DNA from: Ascaphus truei
Lineage: Eukaryota; Chordata; Amphibia; Anura; Ascaphidae
DNA length: 64,000 bases
Direction of reading: 5' to 3'
Assembly: GCA_036426205.1 (NCBI GenBank)
Contig: CM071570.1
Location: 140,077,048-140,141,047, forward strand
Shown: in pieces, positions 23,693 to 59,040 of the stretch
How positions within the stretch are numbered: the stretch's first letter is position 1
Layout of the letters: every line of letters begins with the position of its first letter
Notes under the pieces: model-generated
What the model was told of the DNA's origin: nothing
Database searches by the model: none
The model's input: only the letters and a program-made list of their open reading frames with translations
Translations under genes and position numbers: made by a program

Positions 23693-26600
23693 CAGACCAC
23701 AGGGGGACGAGAGAGACAGGAACAAGACAGACAGAGAGAGAGACAGACACAGCACAAGAGACGACACGAGAGGACAGAGGGAGACAAGACAAAGACAGAC
23801 ATAGACAGAGACAGACAGAGGAGACGGAGGAGAGCAGAGAGAGAGATACAGAGAGAGGAGAGAGAGACAGAAGACAGGAGAGGAGAGGGGAAAGAGATAG
23901 GGGAGAGAGGGAGACGAGAGAGGAGAGGAGACGGAGGCGAGGGGGGGGGAACGGGAAGAGAGAGGCGAAAGACAGGAGACAGAGGAAAGCGACAGAAGGA
24001 GAACAGAGAGAGAGACGAGAGAAAAGACAGAGACAGAGAGACAGAGCGAGACAGAGAGAGAGACAGAGAGACAGAGAGAGACAGAGATACAGGAGAGAGA
24101 CAGATGAGAGAGAGAAGCAGGACAGGAGAAGAGACAGATCAGAGAGAGCACAGCGACAGAGAGGGAGAGAGATCGAGAGACAGAGACAGGAGAGAGAGAG
24201 AGAGAGACAGAGGAGAGAGTAGAGACAGAAGAGAGACAGACAGAGAGAGAGAGAACAGGAGAGGGAGAGAGAGACAGAGAGAGGAGAGAGACAGACGAGA
24301 CAGATGAAGACAGAAAAGATGGAGAGAGGAGGAGCAGAGAAACAGAAGGAGGAGAGAGAGAGGACATGGAGAGACGGAGAGAGAAGCAGCAGAGGAGAGA
24401 AGACAAGAGCGGAGAGAGGACCAGGGAGCGTAGGAGAGAGACAGAGAGACGAGAGACGAGAGAGAGAGAGAGCAGCGAAGAGAGAGAGACAGGGGAGGAG
24501 AGAGGGAGGACGAGTACTAGAGAGAGATACAGTGATAGAGAGGAGAGAAATAGATGATAGAGACAGAGACGAGAGTAGAGAGAGAGTAGAGAGAAAAGAT
24601 ATATATAGATAGAGCAGATATATAGATGGAGAGACGATATATAAAAGAGTAATATATAAAAGGAAGATTATATATAGATAGACAGTGATATAGATATATA
24701 TATTATCTGATAGAGTACATGAGTATATATATATAGACATATATATTATGATATAGAGACATATATATCTTAGTACTTATATTATTCTAGATACATTATA
24801 TATATAATAGACACATATATATTATACGCATATACATAATGAGTAGTATGTATACATATAGATTACTATTTATGATAGTCTATACATGACTATATATATA
24901 TATATATATACAGTTAGAGTATCGGATTGTTATAGATAGTTATAAGACCATAGGATAGATATATATATATATATACATTAGAAGATATATAGTAACAATG
25001 TAATACCATTTTTTTTTTTATATATAGAATTATACACGCATATAACATATGCGATTATACATGATATATCATATATAATATATAAAGGAGAGAGAGAGGA
25101 CCAGAGAGAGGTAGAGAGGGGATACATAGAGAGATAGATAGATAGAGACGGTAGAGAGGAGACAAGAGAGATTAGAGAGAAAGAGATATACATACGAGAC
25201 ATAACTAGAGACATATATCATATATACATATAGAGATACATTCGGATAAACCAAAGCGATAGAGAGCACATTATACATATATACACATAGCAGAGATAAT
25301 GAGAGATGAGATAGAGTAATGTAATATTATACACATAAGATATGATAAACACATATATATATAGGAGATATATAGATACACAATATATAGATATACATAT
25401 AATACAAGTATGGATACAGTATGATATAACATATATATGACAATATACCTTGTAAGAGCATAGATATAGAGAGAGAGAAGTGAAAGAGAGAGACAGAGAG
25501 AAAGACAGAGGAGAGACAGAGAGAGACACACGAGAGACGAGAGAGGAGGAGAGAGAGATGAAAGAACAGAGCAGACAGAGAAAGAGGACAGATGAGAGAG
25601 AGAGAGAGGAAAGAGAGAGAGGATGACGAGAGATAGAGAGTGGAGAGAGCCAGAAGAGAGGAGACAGGAGAGAGACAGAAACGAGACACGATGAGAGAGA
25701 GAGTAGACAGGAGGAGCCAGCGACAGAGAGAGCGACGAGGAGAGACTAAGAGGAAGACACGAGAGGGAGACAGACAGAGAGAGAAGACCAGAAGAGACAG
25801 GTACAGAGAGAGACCAGACAGAGAGCGAGCAGACAGAGAAGATGAGAGACCACGTAGACAGAGAGACAGGATAGGAGAACAGAGACAGAGAGACACAGGA
25901 CGAGGCGAGAACAGAGACAGAGAGAGCACTCGGAGAGAAGAGAACAGAGAGAGACTAGAGAGAGGGAAATACGAGAGAGAGAGATGATAGAGAAGAGAGG
26001 ATGTACTGGAAAAGAAATGAGATGAGAAAGGAGAGAGGGACGATGAGAGGAGAGAGAGAGGAGCGGAGATCAGGGAGAACGAGAACAAGAGAGAGGCGGG
26101 AGAGAGACAGGAGAGAGACAGACGGAAAGGAGCAGCAGAGATGAGATGAGCAAGAGACAGAGAGAGAATCAGAGAGAGGAGGTAGAGAGAGAAGAGAGAG
26201 AGGAGAGCAGAAAGAGGAGAGGAGACAGAGACGAGAAAGGGGAGGAAAGATAGGAGACAGAGACGAGGAGCGAGACAGAGAGATACCACCAGGGGAGAAA
26301 GAGAGGAGACAGGGGACAGGGATGAGAACAGGAGAGAGAGAGAAGGAGAGAGGAGAAGACAGGGAGAGAGGAGAGAAAGAGAGAGACGAGGGAGAGGGAT
26401 TTACAGGAGGGAGAGAGTTAGAATATACACCTATCAAATATAGATACATATATCATATTATAATACACATTATATATATATACATAGATGTACACATTAT
26501 GATCACCTATACATATTATGACAGGTGACTAGATATACATTTACTATATACATATTATATATACGATTATTACTATATAGAGGAAGAGATACATGTATTA

Positions 26601-29600
26601 TAGGGAGACAATAACGAGACAGAGAGAGGATAAATAGAAGGGTGAGGATAGTACTAATAGATCATATAGATATAGGATATAAAGATGATATACATATATA
26701 GATATACAGTATAAATAACACATTATATAGATATATACAATATATTGTGGATGCATAATAGATACACATATATGATATAGTATACGTATACAGATATATA
26801 CACTTTTAACGGTATATACAGATCTATAAACATATATACATTATGATATATACATATATGATCATATATAATTACATATATACACAACCTATATATATAC
26901 ATATATACGATATATAAATTATACAATAAATACTGTAGTACTATAGATATATATACATATATATTATATCATATATGATAATATATATATACACAATACA
27001 TATATGATGGAGAAGAGAGAGAGAGAGAGAAAGAGGAGAAGCAGGAAAGAGGAGAGAGAGAGAAAGAGAAGTAGAAAGAAGAGAGAGATAAAGTAGAGAG
27101 CGAAAGACGAGAAGAGCACGCACTGAGATATAGAGATGACAATATAGATAGACAGATGAGAGCAGAAAATATATATACATATAGATAGAAAGACGAGGAG
27201 ATAGATATACATTATAGAATAGAGCTATAACAGATATTAGTATAGAGAGACATATATATATATATATATTAAATAGGACGATATATAGAGATACAGATAC
27301 ATGATTTATAGATATACAGAGGAGACCGTATAATTATACATCTACATATATATATACAGTATATATTATACATAATATAGACTATAATATACATACTTAT
27401 TTATATATTATATACATATATATATATATATACATATTACATATCTTATACATATATATTACATACTTATATCATAGTATTATGAAGATATATATGTATA
27501 GATATAGATCACCATATTAATATATGATATATATATATATTTACTAATATATATAGAGAGATATATAATATATATATCATATATAAATATAGCATTTATA
27601 TACTATATGTATACATATGAGATAGGAGAGAGAGATACAGGAGAGATTGAGAGGATAGATGAAAGAGAGAGAGAGAGGAGAGACACAGAGATAGATAGAG
27701 AAAAGGAGACAAGGAGAAAATCTGAGAACATGTGGTCACTGACGTGAGAAGAGTATAATCAGAGATAAGATATAAGGATAGTATAAAATAGTAGAATGGT
27801 TATATTAGAATTAGATATATGGAGAGACAATACAGATATAGCATATAATATATCATATATATAGGTAATACATTATACTAAGATATATAATATTATTATA
27901 TTATAAATACTGATATATCTCATAGTATTTATCAATTATAAATATATCACTATACATATGATATTATATTATACAATTATATATATATATACACATATAT
28001 TATATATACATCATGATATATATATATAACATACATATGTATATATATATATTATACAGTCTTATATAACATATATAGATCGAGCATATATATAGTATAA
28101 CATATATATAGACACATATACTATATTGTGAAGGAAGCACATGGAACCAGAGGCACACAGAGAGGAGAAGGGACGCTGAGGAGAGAGAGTAGACAAAGAG
28201 GAGTGAGAGAGAGAGAGAGCTAGAGAGATGGCGAGAGAGACAAGAGAGAGAGAGAGAAAGAGACACACACGAGAGAGAGACAGAGAGAGACACCAGAGGA
28301 GAGGAGAGAGAGGACGAGGGAGGAGAGAGAGGAGAGAGAGAGAGAGCACAAAGAGAGAGGAGGGGCTGTGGCAAGACACGATAGAGAAGCACAGAGAGAG
28401 GACAGAGAGGAGAGCACAGAGATGAGAGAGAGAAGACAGGAGAGGAGACAGAGAGAGCAGACAGAGAGAGGACAGAGAGAGGACAAGGAAGATGGAGACA
28501 GGAGGCAGAGGAGAGAGAGAGAGCGAGGACAGACAGAGAGACAGAGAGAGACGGGAGATTGGGGAGAGAGAGAGGGAGAGAGAGAGAGGAGTAGAGACAC
28601 ACAGCAGAGGGAGAGAACAGAGGAGAGAATACAGAGAGAGATCAGAGAGAGACAACATGACGAGGAGAGAGGAGACCCCGACAGAGAGGAGACATAGGCG
28701 ACAGACAGAGAGGGAAGAACAGAGAGAGGCACACGAAGAGGGAGACAGGACAGGGAGGACTAGAGATAGAGAGACCGAGACAGGAGACAGAGGAGCGAGG
28801 AGACAGGGAGGGAGAGGAGGGAGAGAGAGAGAGGGGGGGGACCACAGGCAGAGCGAGAGGAGAAGAGAGAGAGGAGAGAGAGAGAGAGGAGTGAGAGACT
28901 AGAAGAGATAGACAGCAGAGAGAGACCGACAGAGAGGCGACAGACAGGGGAGATACAGACATTAGAGAGACAGGACAGAGAGGTGGGAGAGACAGAGAGA
29001 CACAGGGAGAGACAGAGAGACACGGGACAGAGACAGAGAGACACAGGAGGGACAGAGAGACAGAGACACAGAGGGAGACAGAGTGACAGAGAGACCGAGG
29101 AGAAGGGAGAGAGAAGAGAACTAGAGAGATAACAGTAGATTTACAGACACAGCAGAGAGGAGAGACTACATATATAGTAGACAGATTAGGAGAGACAGAG
29201 AGAGAGAGCAGGCGACAGAGAGATATACAGATAGAAGAGATAGAGAGAGAGGAGAGAGAGAGAGAGAGGGGATGACAGGTTGGAGAAGGAGAGGAAGAGA
29301 GAGACAGAGGAGAGAGAGAGAGGAGACAGAGAGGACAGAGGATCAGAGAGCACAGAGGGAGAGACAGAGAGGAGAATAGAGAGGGGACAGAGAGGACAGA
29401 GAGAGACGAAGGAGAGCGACAGGGAGAGACGACGAGACGAGACCATGAGAGAGAGACGAGAGAGATACGGAGAGAGAGAGACGGAGACGGCAGAGAGGAC
29501 AGAGAGGAGACGGAGCAGAGAGAGAGCCAAAGAGCATGAGAGGGACACCAGAGAATAGGAGATGGACGGAGAGATGACATAGAGAGATAGACGAGAGACA

Positions 29601-30064
29601 GAGACAGAAGAGATAGATATATTATAGACAGGTGATGAGACATAGTAAAGAGATACTCTACATATATAGAGTTAGACAGATGATTAGAATAATAGATATA
29701 TAGACATAGGGATAGTATATACACAGATTATACATACGAGTAGATAGAGACTAGGACATTATATAGCGAGAGAGAGGAGAGTAGAGAGAGAGGATGAGGA
29801 TATAGGCGACACCATTAGGAGAGACAGAGCCGACAGATATAGAGTATGAGAAGATTGATATCAATGATATATATTATAGTTATAATAGATTATAGTATAT
29901 ATAAGAAATATATAGATTATATATATATATAATATATTATTAATATATATATATATGATAGATATATATCTATATTATATATATATATTATATATATATA
30001 ATTATATATATATTATGTAATTTTTATACATGTATATGTAGATATATATATACAATACACACAC

Positions 30065-31190
30065 ACTTTGCAATGCCAGTGTTTTTAGCCCAATGGAACT
30101 TTCCCTCGTGTTTCTTTAAACCACTTTTTTTTGATGTGGTGGGGGTGATTGTAAATTTGATTCAACTGGCTAAAAAATACCTTAGTTCCTTCTTTTAGTC
30201 CTTGTGACAGCTCACATATTTGTAGATTCATAATTTCTCTGAAATGGATGATAAAATACATTAAACTAAATATTAGAGTTGCTGCTGTGCCACTACATAT
30301 TTAATAATGTTCAAGAAATCGGTTTTTAAAACTGCCTAATGCAAATGTACAAATTGTGAAGTAGAAAACCTTGTTCACCTATGACCCCACAGAGAATTCC
30401 CCATAACCAAATGGGACTGCTACAACAATCAATAGAGGGCTCCCATTATACCACTATGATTAATAAAGGCCTTATCATAAAATCAACCTACATACCTGTG
30501 AGGAAAATGGTTTAAATTTAGAAGTGCTACATATTATCCCCAGAGAAGTCTCTATAATCGGTAATATCAGCGCTAGACTGCTTTGCAGATTGTAGGACCT
30601 GCCTTCAGGAAGCAGAGCACCGTTTAACAGTTGTACTCTCAATACAGTTCATATGGATGAATGGTCCTCTCTTTGCAAAACAAATTTGATAGGTCAGATC
30701 GTCTTGCACATTAGCACAACAGGTCCCAATTTATTTCTTCTTCTAGGAACGATGGAAACCTGGCACGTGTTATTTGTTGAGCCCTAGTGCAAAAAGGGCA
30801 ATACACACTTAAAAAAAAAAAAAAAAAGTCAGAACTGAAGTGGGGGAAAAAAAATAAAATTTGTCACAAAATCGCTCTCCATTGTGTGGTATGGAAAGGT
30901 CTGCAACCAAAATAATTTTATTACATTTAAAAAAAAAAAAAAAAAGGAAGTACAACATGAAAATCTGATGCTTAAACATTCCAAATAATGTATCAAAGAC
31001 AGCCACTGTGCAGACGCGAGTCCCTATTCAATTTTCTTTCCTATGCCAAAGATTTGTCCCATTCATTTTAATGGAGCCAAACTTTCCAAACATGGTGAAT
31101 GAGTATTCATAACATACTGAATAGCGGCAATGGTTTCTTTATTTTCCTTTTTACCATGAATGACCATTTCACGCATTGGTGTATATACAA
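30065..31190. other. No recognisable feature
   Basis: Normal-complexity intergenic sequence after the island, with two A homopolymers (about 30810-30826 and 30930-30945). No gene evidence. Confidence 0.5.
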
Positions 31191-31193
31191 TTA

Positions 31194-32687
31194 GGTCCGG
31201 AAATAATTGGACACTGATACAAGTTTTATTATTTTGGCTGTGTACCAAAATAAATTCAAGTTACAGTTAAATAATGAATATGGGCTTAAAGTGCAGTCTA
31301 TCCGCTTTTATTTGAGGGTATTCACATCCAAATTGGAGGAAGGGTTTAGGAATTACATTTATTTAATATGTAGCCCCCTCTTTTTCAAGGGACCAAAAGT
31401 AATTGGACAATTGACTCCAAAGCTGTTTAATGGACAGGTGTGGGCCATTCCTTCATTATTTCATCATCAATTAAGCAGGTAAAAGGTTTGGAGTTGATTC
31501 CAGGTGTGGAATTCACATTTGGAAGCTGTTGCTGTGAACCCACAACATGCGGTCAAAGGAGCTTTCAATGCAAGTGAAACAGGGCATCCTTAGGCTGCAA
31601 AAAAAAAAAAAACCATCAGAGATAGCAGGAACATTAGGAGTGGCCACATCAACAGTTTGATACATTCTGCGAAAAAAAGAAGACACTGGTGAGCTCTGCA
31701 ACACAAAAAGGCCTGGACGTCCACGGAAGACAACAGTGGTGAATGATTGTAGGATCCTTTCCATGGTAAAGAAAAACCCTTTCACAACATCCAGTCAAGT
31801 GAAGAACACTCTCCAGGAGGTAGACATATCATTATCCAAGTCTACCATAAAGAGAAGACTTCACGAGAGCAAATACAGAGGGTTCACCACAAGGTGCAAA
31901 CCATTCATAAGCCTCAAGAATAGAAAGGCCAGATTAGACTTTGCCAAACAATATCTAAAAAAGCCAGCCCAGTTCTGGAACAGTATTCTTTGGACAGATG
32001 AAACTAAGATCAACCTGTACCAGAATGATGGGAAGAAAAAAGTATGGAGAAGGCTTGGAACGGCTCATAATATCCAAAGCATACCACATCATCTGTAAAA
32101 CACGTGGAGGCAGTGTGATGGCATGGGCATGCATGGCTTCCAATGGCACTGGGTCACTAGTGTTTATTGATGATGTGACAGAAGACAGAAGCAGCCGGAT
32201 GAATTCTGAAGTGTATAGGGATATATTGTCTGCTCAGATTCAGCGAAGTTGATTGGACGGCGCTTCACTTTGTCCATCTGTAATGACCCAAAACATACTG
32301 CGAAAGCAACCCAGGAATTTAAGGCAAAAAGAAGTGGAATATTCTGCAATGGCCGAGTCAATCACCTGATCTCAACCCGATCGAGCATGCATTACACTTG
32401 CTGAAGACAAAACTTAAGGCAGAAAGACCCACGAACAAACAACAACTGAAGACAGCTGCAGTAAAGGCCTGGCAAAGCTTACATTTGAGCCCCTGAAATA
32501 AGGGGACTGTGTATGAAAATGGTTGCAATTCTTAAACATTTCATACGATATTTTTGTTCAACCCCTTGAATTAAAGCTGAAAGTCTGCACTTCTATTGCA
32601 TCTCGGTTGTTTCATTTCAAATCCATTGTGGTGGCGTACAGAGCCAAAATTAGGAAAATTGTGTCAGTGTCCAATTATTTCCGGACC
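31194..32687 (+). mobile_element. Tc1-like DNA transposon, full-length ends
   Basis: The ends GGTCCGGAAATAATTGGACA and its inverted match (TGTCCAATTATTTCCGGACC) bound 1494 bp, flanked by TA on each side (31192-31193 and 32688-32689), the Tc1/mariner target. The transposase inside is broken, so the copy is non-autonomous, though its ends look recent. Confidence 0.93.
31549..32500 (+). pseudogene. Tc1-like transposase, multiply frameshifted
   Basis: The start MRSKELSMQVKQG opens the helix-turn-helix region, followed by IREIAGTLGVATSTV and KRPGRPRKTT (the GRPR-type linker). Catalytic blocks are visible: WTDETKI with the first Asp at 31997-31999, NDPKHTAKAT with the second Asp near 32285, and WPSQSPDLNPIEH with the Glu at 32382-32384, fitting the DDE triad of Tc1 elements. 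A poly-A run near 31600, an in-frame stop in the HTH region, and frame changes near 32090 and after 32250 break it. Confidence 0.88.
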
Positions 32688-32689
32688 TA

Positions 32690-33713
32690 ACTTCATATCA
32701 AGGAAAATATGCCTACATGAATACTGCTACATTAAACCATGTGGAAATACTTAACTTCAAATATTGTATACCATCTTTTTATTACCATGTTTTACAAAAG
32801 CCATTGGAGATGGAGGGGGGAAAAATAATTTGTTTTAAAGGATGTAGACAACAGACATAAATGGGTGTGCTCAATACTTAAAAAAAAAAACAAAAAAAAA
32901 AACAAATGTTACTCCAAAAAAATTAAGTATGATTTTGAAATGAAAAATAAAATATAGATTTCAATATATATTTTTTTGCAGATCATTACACCAAGAATTA
33001 CATGTTTCCATTTGGAGGCCAGGGGGGAGAAAAATCAAACTATTCAATGCGTAGATGTTTATACAGGGAAACTAGTGTCTAAAAGCAGTTGTGTAACATC
33101 CCTTGTATTTAATCTCTTTCACCATCAATTGGACATGTAGACATCTTTGATCCCCTCACTGATGTAGACTAGAACAAACAGTGCCTTCACCATTCTGGCA
33201 GCAAAGCTATTAGCACAGGATTATACTGTACATTGTGAGTATTAAACGGTATGTACATTCAGCTCTCTTATAAGTACTTGCTGGTAGAGGTAAGGCAAAA
33301 GCTATGCACAGACTTATATACACGTTTAATGCTTTGTATAACAAGAGTTTTTCACCGTTAAATGCAAATGTGCATGCCTATTGTAATCCCATAAATATTA
33401 GCTAATTAATTACATTATCTGACATGATTGGGAAAACAATTCCTCTGTATTTGAAAGTAGATCCTAAAGCATTTAATGGCTTGTAAACAGCCACACACAC
33501 AGAATTTAATAAAATATACTATAACTAAATGAAACAAAATGTTTAACACTTGACAAAGGAACCAATTTTCTTTTCATATTTGGACTTACTAGTAATTAAT
33601 CGCTACATTTGTAAATTCAATGATACGTCTGAGAAAAAAGTTGAACATTAGTTCTACGCGGATTTAACAGTGTAACTCTAGTTTGGAACAAAAAGAGCAA
33701 ATGGCAGCAATAG
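32690..33713. other. No recognisable feature
   Basis: AT-rich intergenic sequence downstream of the kinase gene. A-rich runs near 32880-32905 are the only notable feature. Confidence 0.5.
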
Positions 33714-33721
33714 ATTTAATA

Positions 33722-34523
33722 CAAGGGTGGCCAATCCGTGGCTGACGGGTCCACATTCCAAATCCACCGCAGGGTCCCAGCTCCGAAGGTCTCCCCTGAA
33801 CTACAATAGTGAGGGGTGGGGGGGGGGGAAGGCGGGGGGGATGGAGGGGGGAGGGGGGGGGTAGAGCAGGGCGCATGGTTCTCGAATAGCCAAAAAGTTT
33901 GATTTGGTCGCGCGAGGGCTGAGTCACGCGCGCAGTTTAGCCAGTGAGGGCGAACCGCTCACATGACCTCCCAGTCGCTGTGGCTCACAGGCCACAAATC
34001 GCTCGGCTGACAGGCGCGTGCAATGGAGTTTATGGCATTGCGCGCGCCTGTCAGCCGAGCGATTTGTGGCCTGTGAGCCACAGCGACTGGGAGGTCATGT
34101 GAGCGGTTCGCCCTCACTGGCTAAACTGCGCGCGTGACTCAGCCCTCGCGCGACCAAATCAAACTTTTTGGCTATTCGAGAATCATGCGCACTGCTCTAT
34201 GGCCTGCCTCAGACGTATGGCCTTCTGTTCGCGCGTGGGGTATATGGACGCAGCCTAACAGTGTGTTGTGAGAGGGAAGGGTGCGAGCGAGGAACGCGAG
34301 AGCGTTGGGGGCTGTAAGAGTAAGAGAGGGTTGATGAGGATTACAAGGCAAACGACACAGGGTACCCCAGGTGGAAACTAGTCCTGGTTCCAGGTAAAGT
34401 AGTCAGCGGCCTTGCTCGCTCCATACAGATTGCTGTAGGCCCTCTTGCTGCCATAGGACAGTGGACCGTCAAAGCATGTCTGCCCACTTATTGACATACC
34501 TGAAAAAAAGGATGGGCAACTCT
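33722..34523. mobile_element. hAT-like element containing a long palindrome
   Basis: The left end AAGGGTGGCCAAT and right end GATGGGCAACTCT resemble worn hAT termini. The flanks ATTTAATA (33714-33721) and ATTTTAATA (34524-34532) are near-identical, fitting an 8-bp duplication. The right third (34255-34520) matches the element at 10.26-10.57 kb. The left half is taken up by the palindrome at 33862-34199 and a G-rich run at 33817-33861. Confidence 0.65.
33862..34199. repeat. 338-bp near-perfect palindrome
   Basis: The arm from 33862 (TAGAGCAGGGCGCATGG) to about 34026 is repeated inverted up to 34199 (CATGCGCACTGCTCTA), with only a few mismatches and a loop of under 12 bases centred at about 34030. 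It would extrude as a long hairpin. It contains many CpG-rich CGCGCG motifs. Confidence 0.93.
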
Positions 34524-34529
34524 ATTTTA

Positions 34530-35600
34530 ATAGGTAAAAATTAAGTTTTTCTTAGCCTTCTTAAAAAGAACCTACATTATTCTTAAATAGTTTTTTTCCA
34601 AGGTACAAAAAAAAGTCATTTTTTCAGTTTGAAAAGGGATTCTAAACAGAGGGGTGATGGAGTCTTGTTTGTTCCACCCCCAGTGATAGGGTAATCAAAA
34701 TTATAGATACCTACTTCAGGTCAGAGGGACAATTGGTAAAGAGAAAATTAAGAACAATAAAGACGGAGAAATGGTAGTAAATCATCTTTAGATTACTAGG
34801 TTTATGAAAATAGTAAGGCTAAACAGCCATTACCGTTCTTAAACATAAAATTGACCTACAGTAATCATCAGTCATTAGTTCAATTTAGATCTATGTAGGG
34901 CAATAGTGAGCCTTTTAAGACTCTGTGGTATTGCACCGATTTCACATGTTAAATGCAATCCTTATGCTACTTCGTATACATGAAATCTCTAAAGAATAGA
35001 AAAGCTTTTGTATGAAAATATTCAATGGGTTTTTTGTTGTTTTTGTTTTAAATGTCATTTGCATGTCATTTTGTATTTGTTCCCGGTGGCACATTTGGTA
35101 TCCTTTGGGTCATGACTGTGTGAAGCTATTTACAGATCCAAATGATGCAAAGTGAACCACTGACATGACCAGGAAACCTGGGTGATAGAGCAACACATGC
35201 AACCCAGGACATATTTCATGCAAATCCACAAAAAAAGAGAATGTTAATGAAAGACAAATGTTCCAAATAAGGGAAGAAAAAAGTGCAGTACAACTTAAGA
35301 CCAAAGTATAAAGACAGACCAATCTGAATCTGTTGAAATCATCCTTGAACATGAACATTTCTCTAAGTTGTGGAAACCTACACCATGTCAAGTAAAGGTT
35401 GATAATGGTGAGAAGGCAGTAAAACGCATCCTGCCACTTAAGTTAAAATGTTCAGTTGGTTTAAAACTACAAAAAGTAAAAACAAACAAAAAAAAAAAAA
35501 CTTACGTTTACAGTGTGTTCTAAATCTTCAGCGGTTCAGTCCATTCATTTGAATCAATTAATAGGCCTGCCATTAGTTAAATGTGGTCTTATTTGGGACT
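34530..35600. other. No recognisable feature
   Basis: AT-rich intergenic sequence. Nothing coding or repetitive that I can name. Confidence 0.45.
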
Positions 35601-35605
35601 ACTGG

Positions 35606-35746
35606 GCAACAGGTCAGGTTTTCAGGATAGCCCTCATTAAGCACAGGGTTCTCAATCAAAATGACCACCTGTGCTGAAGCAAGGGTATCCTTAAAACCTG
35701 ACCTGTTGGTGGTACTGTACTTAAGGACTGGAGTTGCCCACCCCTG
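35606..35746. mobile_element. hAT-type MITE fragment with internal inverted repeat
   Basis: GGCAACAGGTCAGGTTTTC near 35606 is inverted at 35687-35710, and the right end reads GGACTGGAGTTGCCCACCCC TG. The same right end (GACTGGAGTTGAGCACCCC) is found at 47.64 kb, so both are one family. The CACCCCTG terminus is typical of hAT elements. Confidence 0.6.
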
Positions 35747-35749
35747 GAT

Positions 35750-36700
35750 TAAAACAGAACTATCATGACAAGAAAGCTGGTTAGTTCAGCTGCTCAAAAC
35801 TTCTAATCATGCTTGTCTATTTGCTGGAAATATTTTTGTGTGTTTCAAATCTGGCAATACCAATACAAGGGTCAAAAAGCACAACTATTCATCTCACCAG
35901 AGGTTCCTTTATTTTCAAGTGACTTGACATTTAGCGATTGTTACTTAAGTACTGCTACATTTAGAATGCTCAACAGAATTAAACATTCCATTCATTGCCA
36001 CAATAGCGTTTCCACTTCCTGTGAATACGAATTATAAAAATAAATACAATTAATCTGCTATATCAGGACTTTTAATCCGTTCAGGCATTTACAGAGTACC
36101 CTGGTTTTCTAGCATTTTAATCATTCATTCAAAAATATCCCATGACCCAACATGAAGGGAATGATTTTCTTAACAGCATGACGTTCATCTACTGTATCTT
36201 AACGAACTTCACTTTGAATGTGTTTTGGCAGGAACACAGTCAAGCTCACTGGAAATTTGAAATAAACCTGATTTTATTTAGTCTTTCAATTCAACCAATT
36301 ACATTTGTTACAAACCTTTATACCAACCTTATTGCTCCAGCACACTTATAACAAAGTATCTTGTAACAGTACTAAATGAGGGATATAGCAATATAAGCAT
36401 TGTATATGAAAGTGCCTCATAACTGAAGGTATTCTTTCTGTGAAGTTTCAGAGCATAGTAAGAAGTCTGCTACTTTGCATTTCTTTGAGATGACAACAAT
36501 GATGCTTAAAATCAAAGGAAATGTTTTCACGTCTGCTTGTTTTAGAAGCAAAAGCTCTGTCCCTATAAAATAGACAGGGAAAAAAAAAATCACAACTATT
36601 CGTATAACGTAGAACTTTTCGTCTTCATACAGACATGAAGCATGCATACAGCAACAGTTCGCAGTACTTTCTAAGGGCTGTATTCATCTAGCAGCTTCAA
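35750..36700 (-). other. Downstream flank or 3' UTR of MAP3K7
   Basis: AT-rich sequence just downstream of the MAP3K7 stop on its strand. It may be 3' UTR if the proximal polyadenylation signal is not used. A second AATAAA on the minus strand lies at 36273-36278. Confidence 0.35.
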
Positions 36701-36703
36701 ACT

Positions 36704-36709
36704 TTTATT
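36704..36709 (-). promoter_or_regulatory. MAP3K7: Candidate polyadenylation signal of MAP3K7
   Basis: AATAAA on the minus strand, 105 bases after the stop codon. Mammalian MAP3K7 has a longer 3' UTR, so a more distal signal such as that at 36273 may be the main one. Confidence 0.3.
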
Positions 36710-36813
36710 CAACGAACATGTCCATCTTCATGTTCACAGCAAGGAAGGAAAACTTGAAAGATGTCATTAATTGCACCATACCAAGAGGTTAATGGTTAAG
36801 AGGTCCAAGAAGA

Positions 36814-58527
<21,714 letters not shown>

Positions 58528-59040
58528 CTGCAAAAGACGACGACAAATTGAAAATACTTTTTAAAACACATTTGCATACAACTTTACACAGGTCAGAAAA
58601 ATCTAAAATGCATTATTATACAACATTGAAGATGAAGACTCATAAAGCGCAAAAAGTTGGATCCAATTAGGCAAAGAGGAAAAATTAGAAGGGCACAAAT
58701 GGTGTAGCACGATTTTCATATATTCACAAATTATCTCCACATTTTCTATGCACTCATAATTTTACTGCTGGACTCTTCACAGCTTCTCTCTGTACTTAAT
58801 CACTCCCCGATACAGTGGTAGTCTCAAATGTGTTCCAAAGGAGCAGGTAAGTCAGAGGGGAAAAGGATGATACAGATGGTGTAGCAAATCTTTCTAAGGT
58901 TACAAATATATCCAACTGCTTATGCACTCACACTTCAGATCATAAATTATCATGTGTATCATCACTGCTTTCTTCAAATGTCCCTATTGAAGTTGTAAGC
59001 ATACAAAGAGCAGAAAAACTAAAATTATAAAATCGTTTTA
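58528..59040. other. Start of the next upstream MAP3K7 intron
   Basis: No exon for the preceding MEYAEGG-type segment is found up to 64000, so all sequence from here to the edge is presumably intron. Two loosely similar blocks with ATGGTGTAGCA (58699 and 58869) hint at an unnamed repeat. Confidence 0.5.

Larger units (their letters stand above)
21367..30060. repeat. 8.7-kb island of degenerate simple sequence
   Basis: The whole stretch alternates between low-complexity blocks: CA-rich (21367-21540), GAGACAGA-type purine blocks (21541-22330, 22513-22800, 23700-24590, 25470-26410, 28130-29600), AT and ACATATAT blocks (22800-23530, 24590-25080, 26410-27000, 27150-27630, 27720-28130, 29600-30060), plus C-only and GC-only patches. 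In the GA blocks the plus strand is nearly all purine and C. Repeats are imperfect throughout. Long open frames here are by-products of composition (Arg-Glu on one strand, Ser-Leu on the other), not genes. Confidence 0.95.

Noticed and set aside
21310..29724. Many long open frames (up to about 360 codons) on both strands
   Set aside because: They are Arg/Glu or Ser/Leu strings produced by GAGACAGA-type repeats. None has a domain, and frames overlap freely on both strands.
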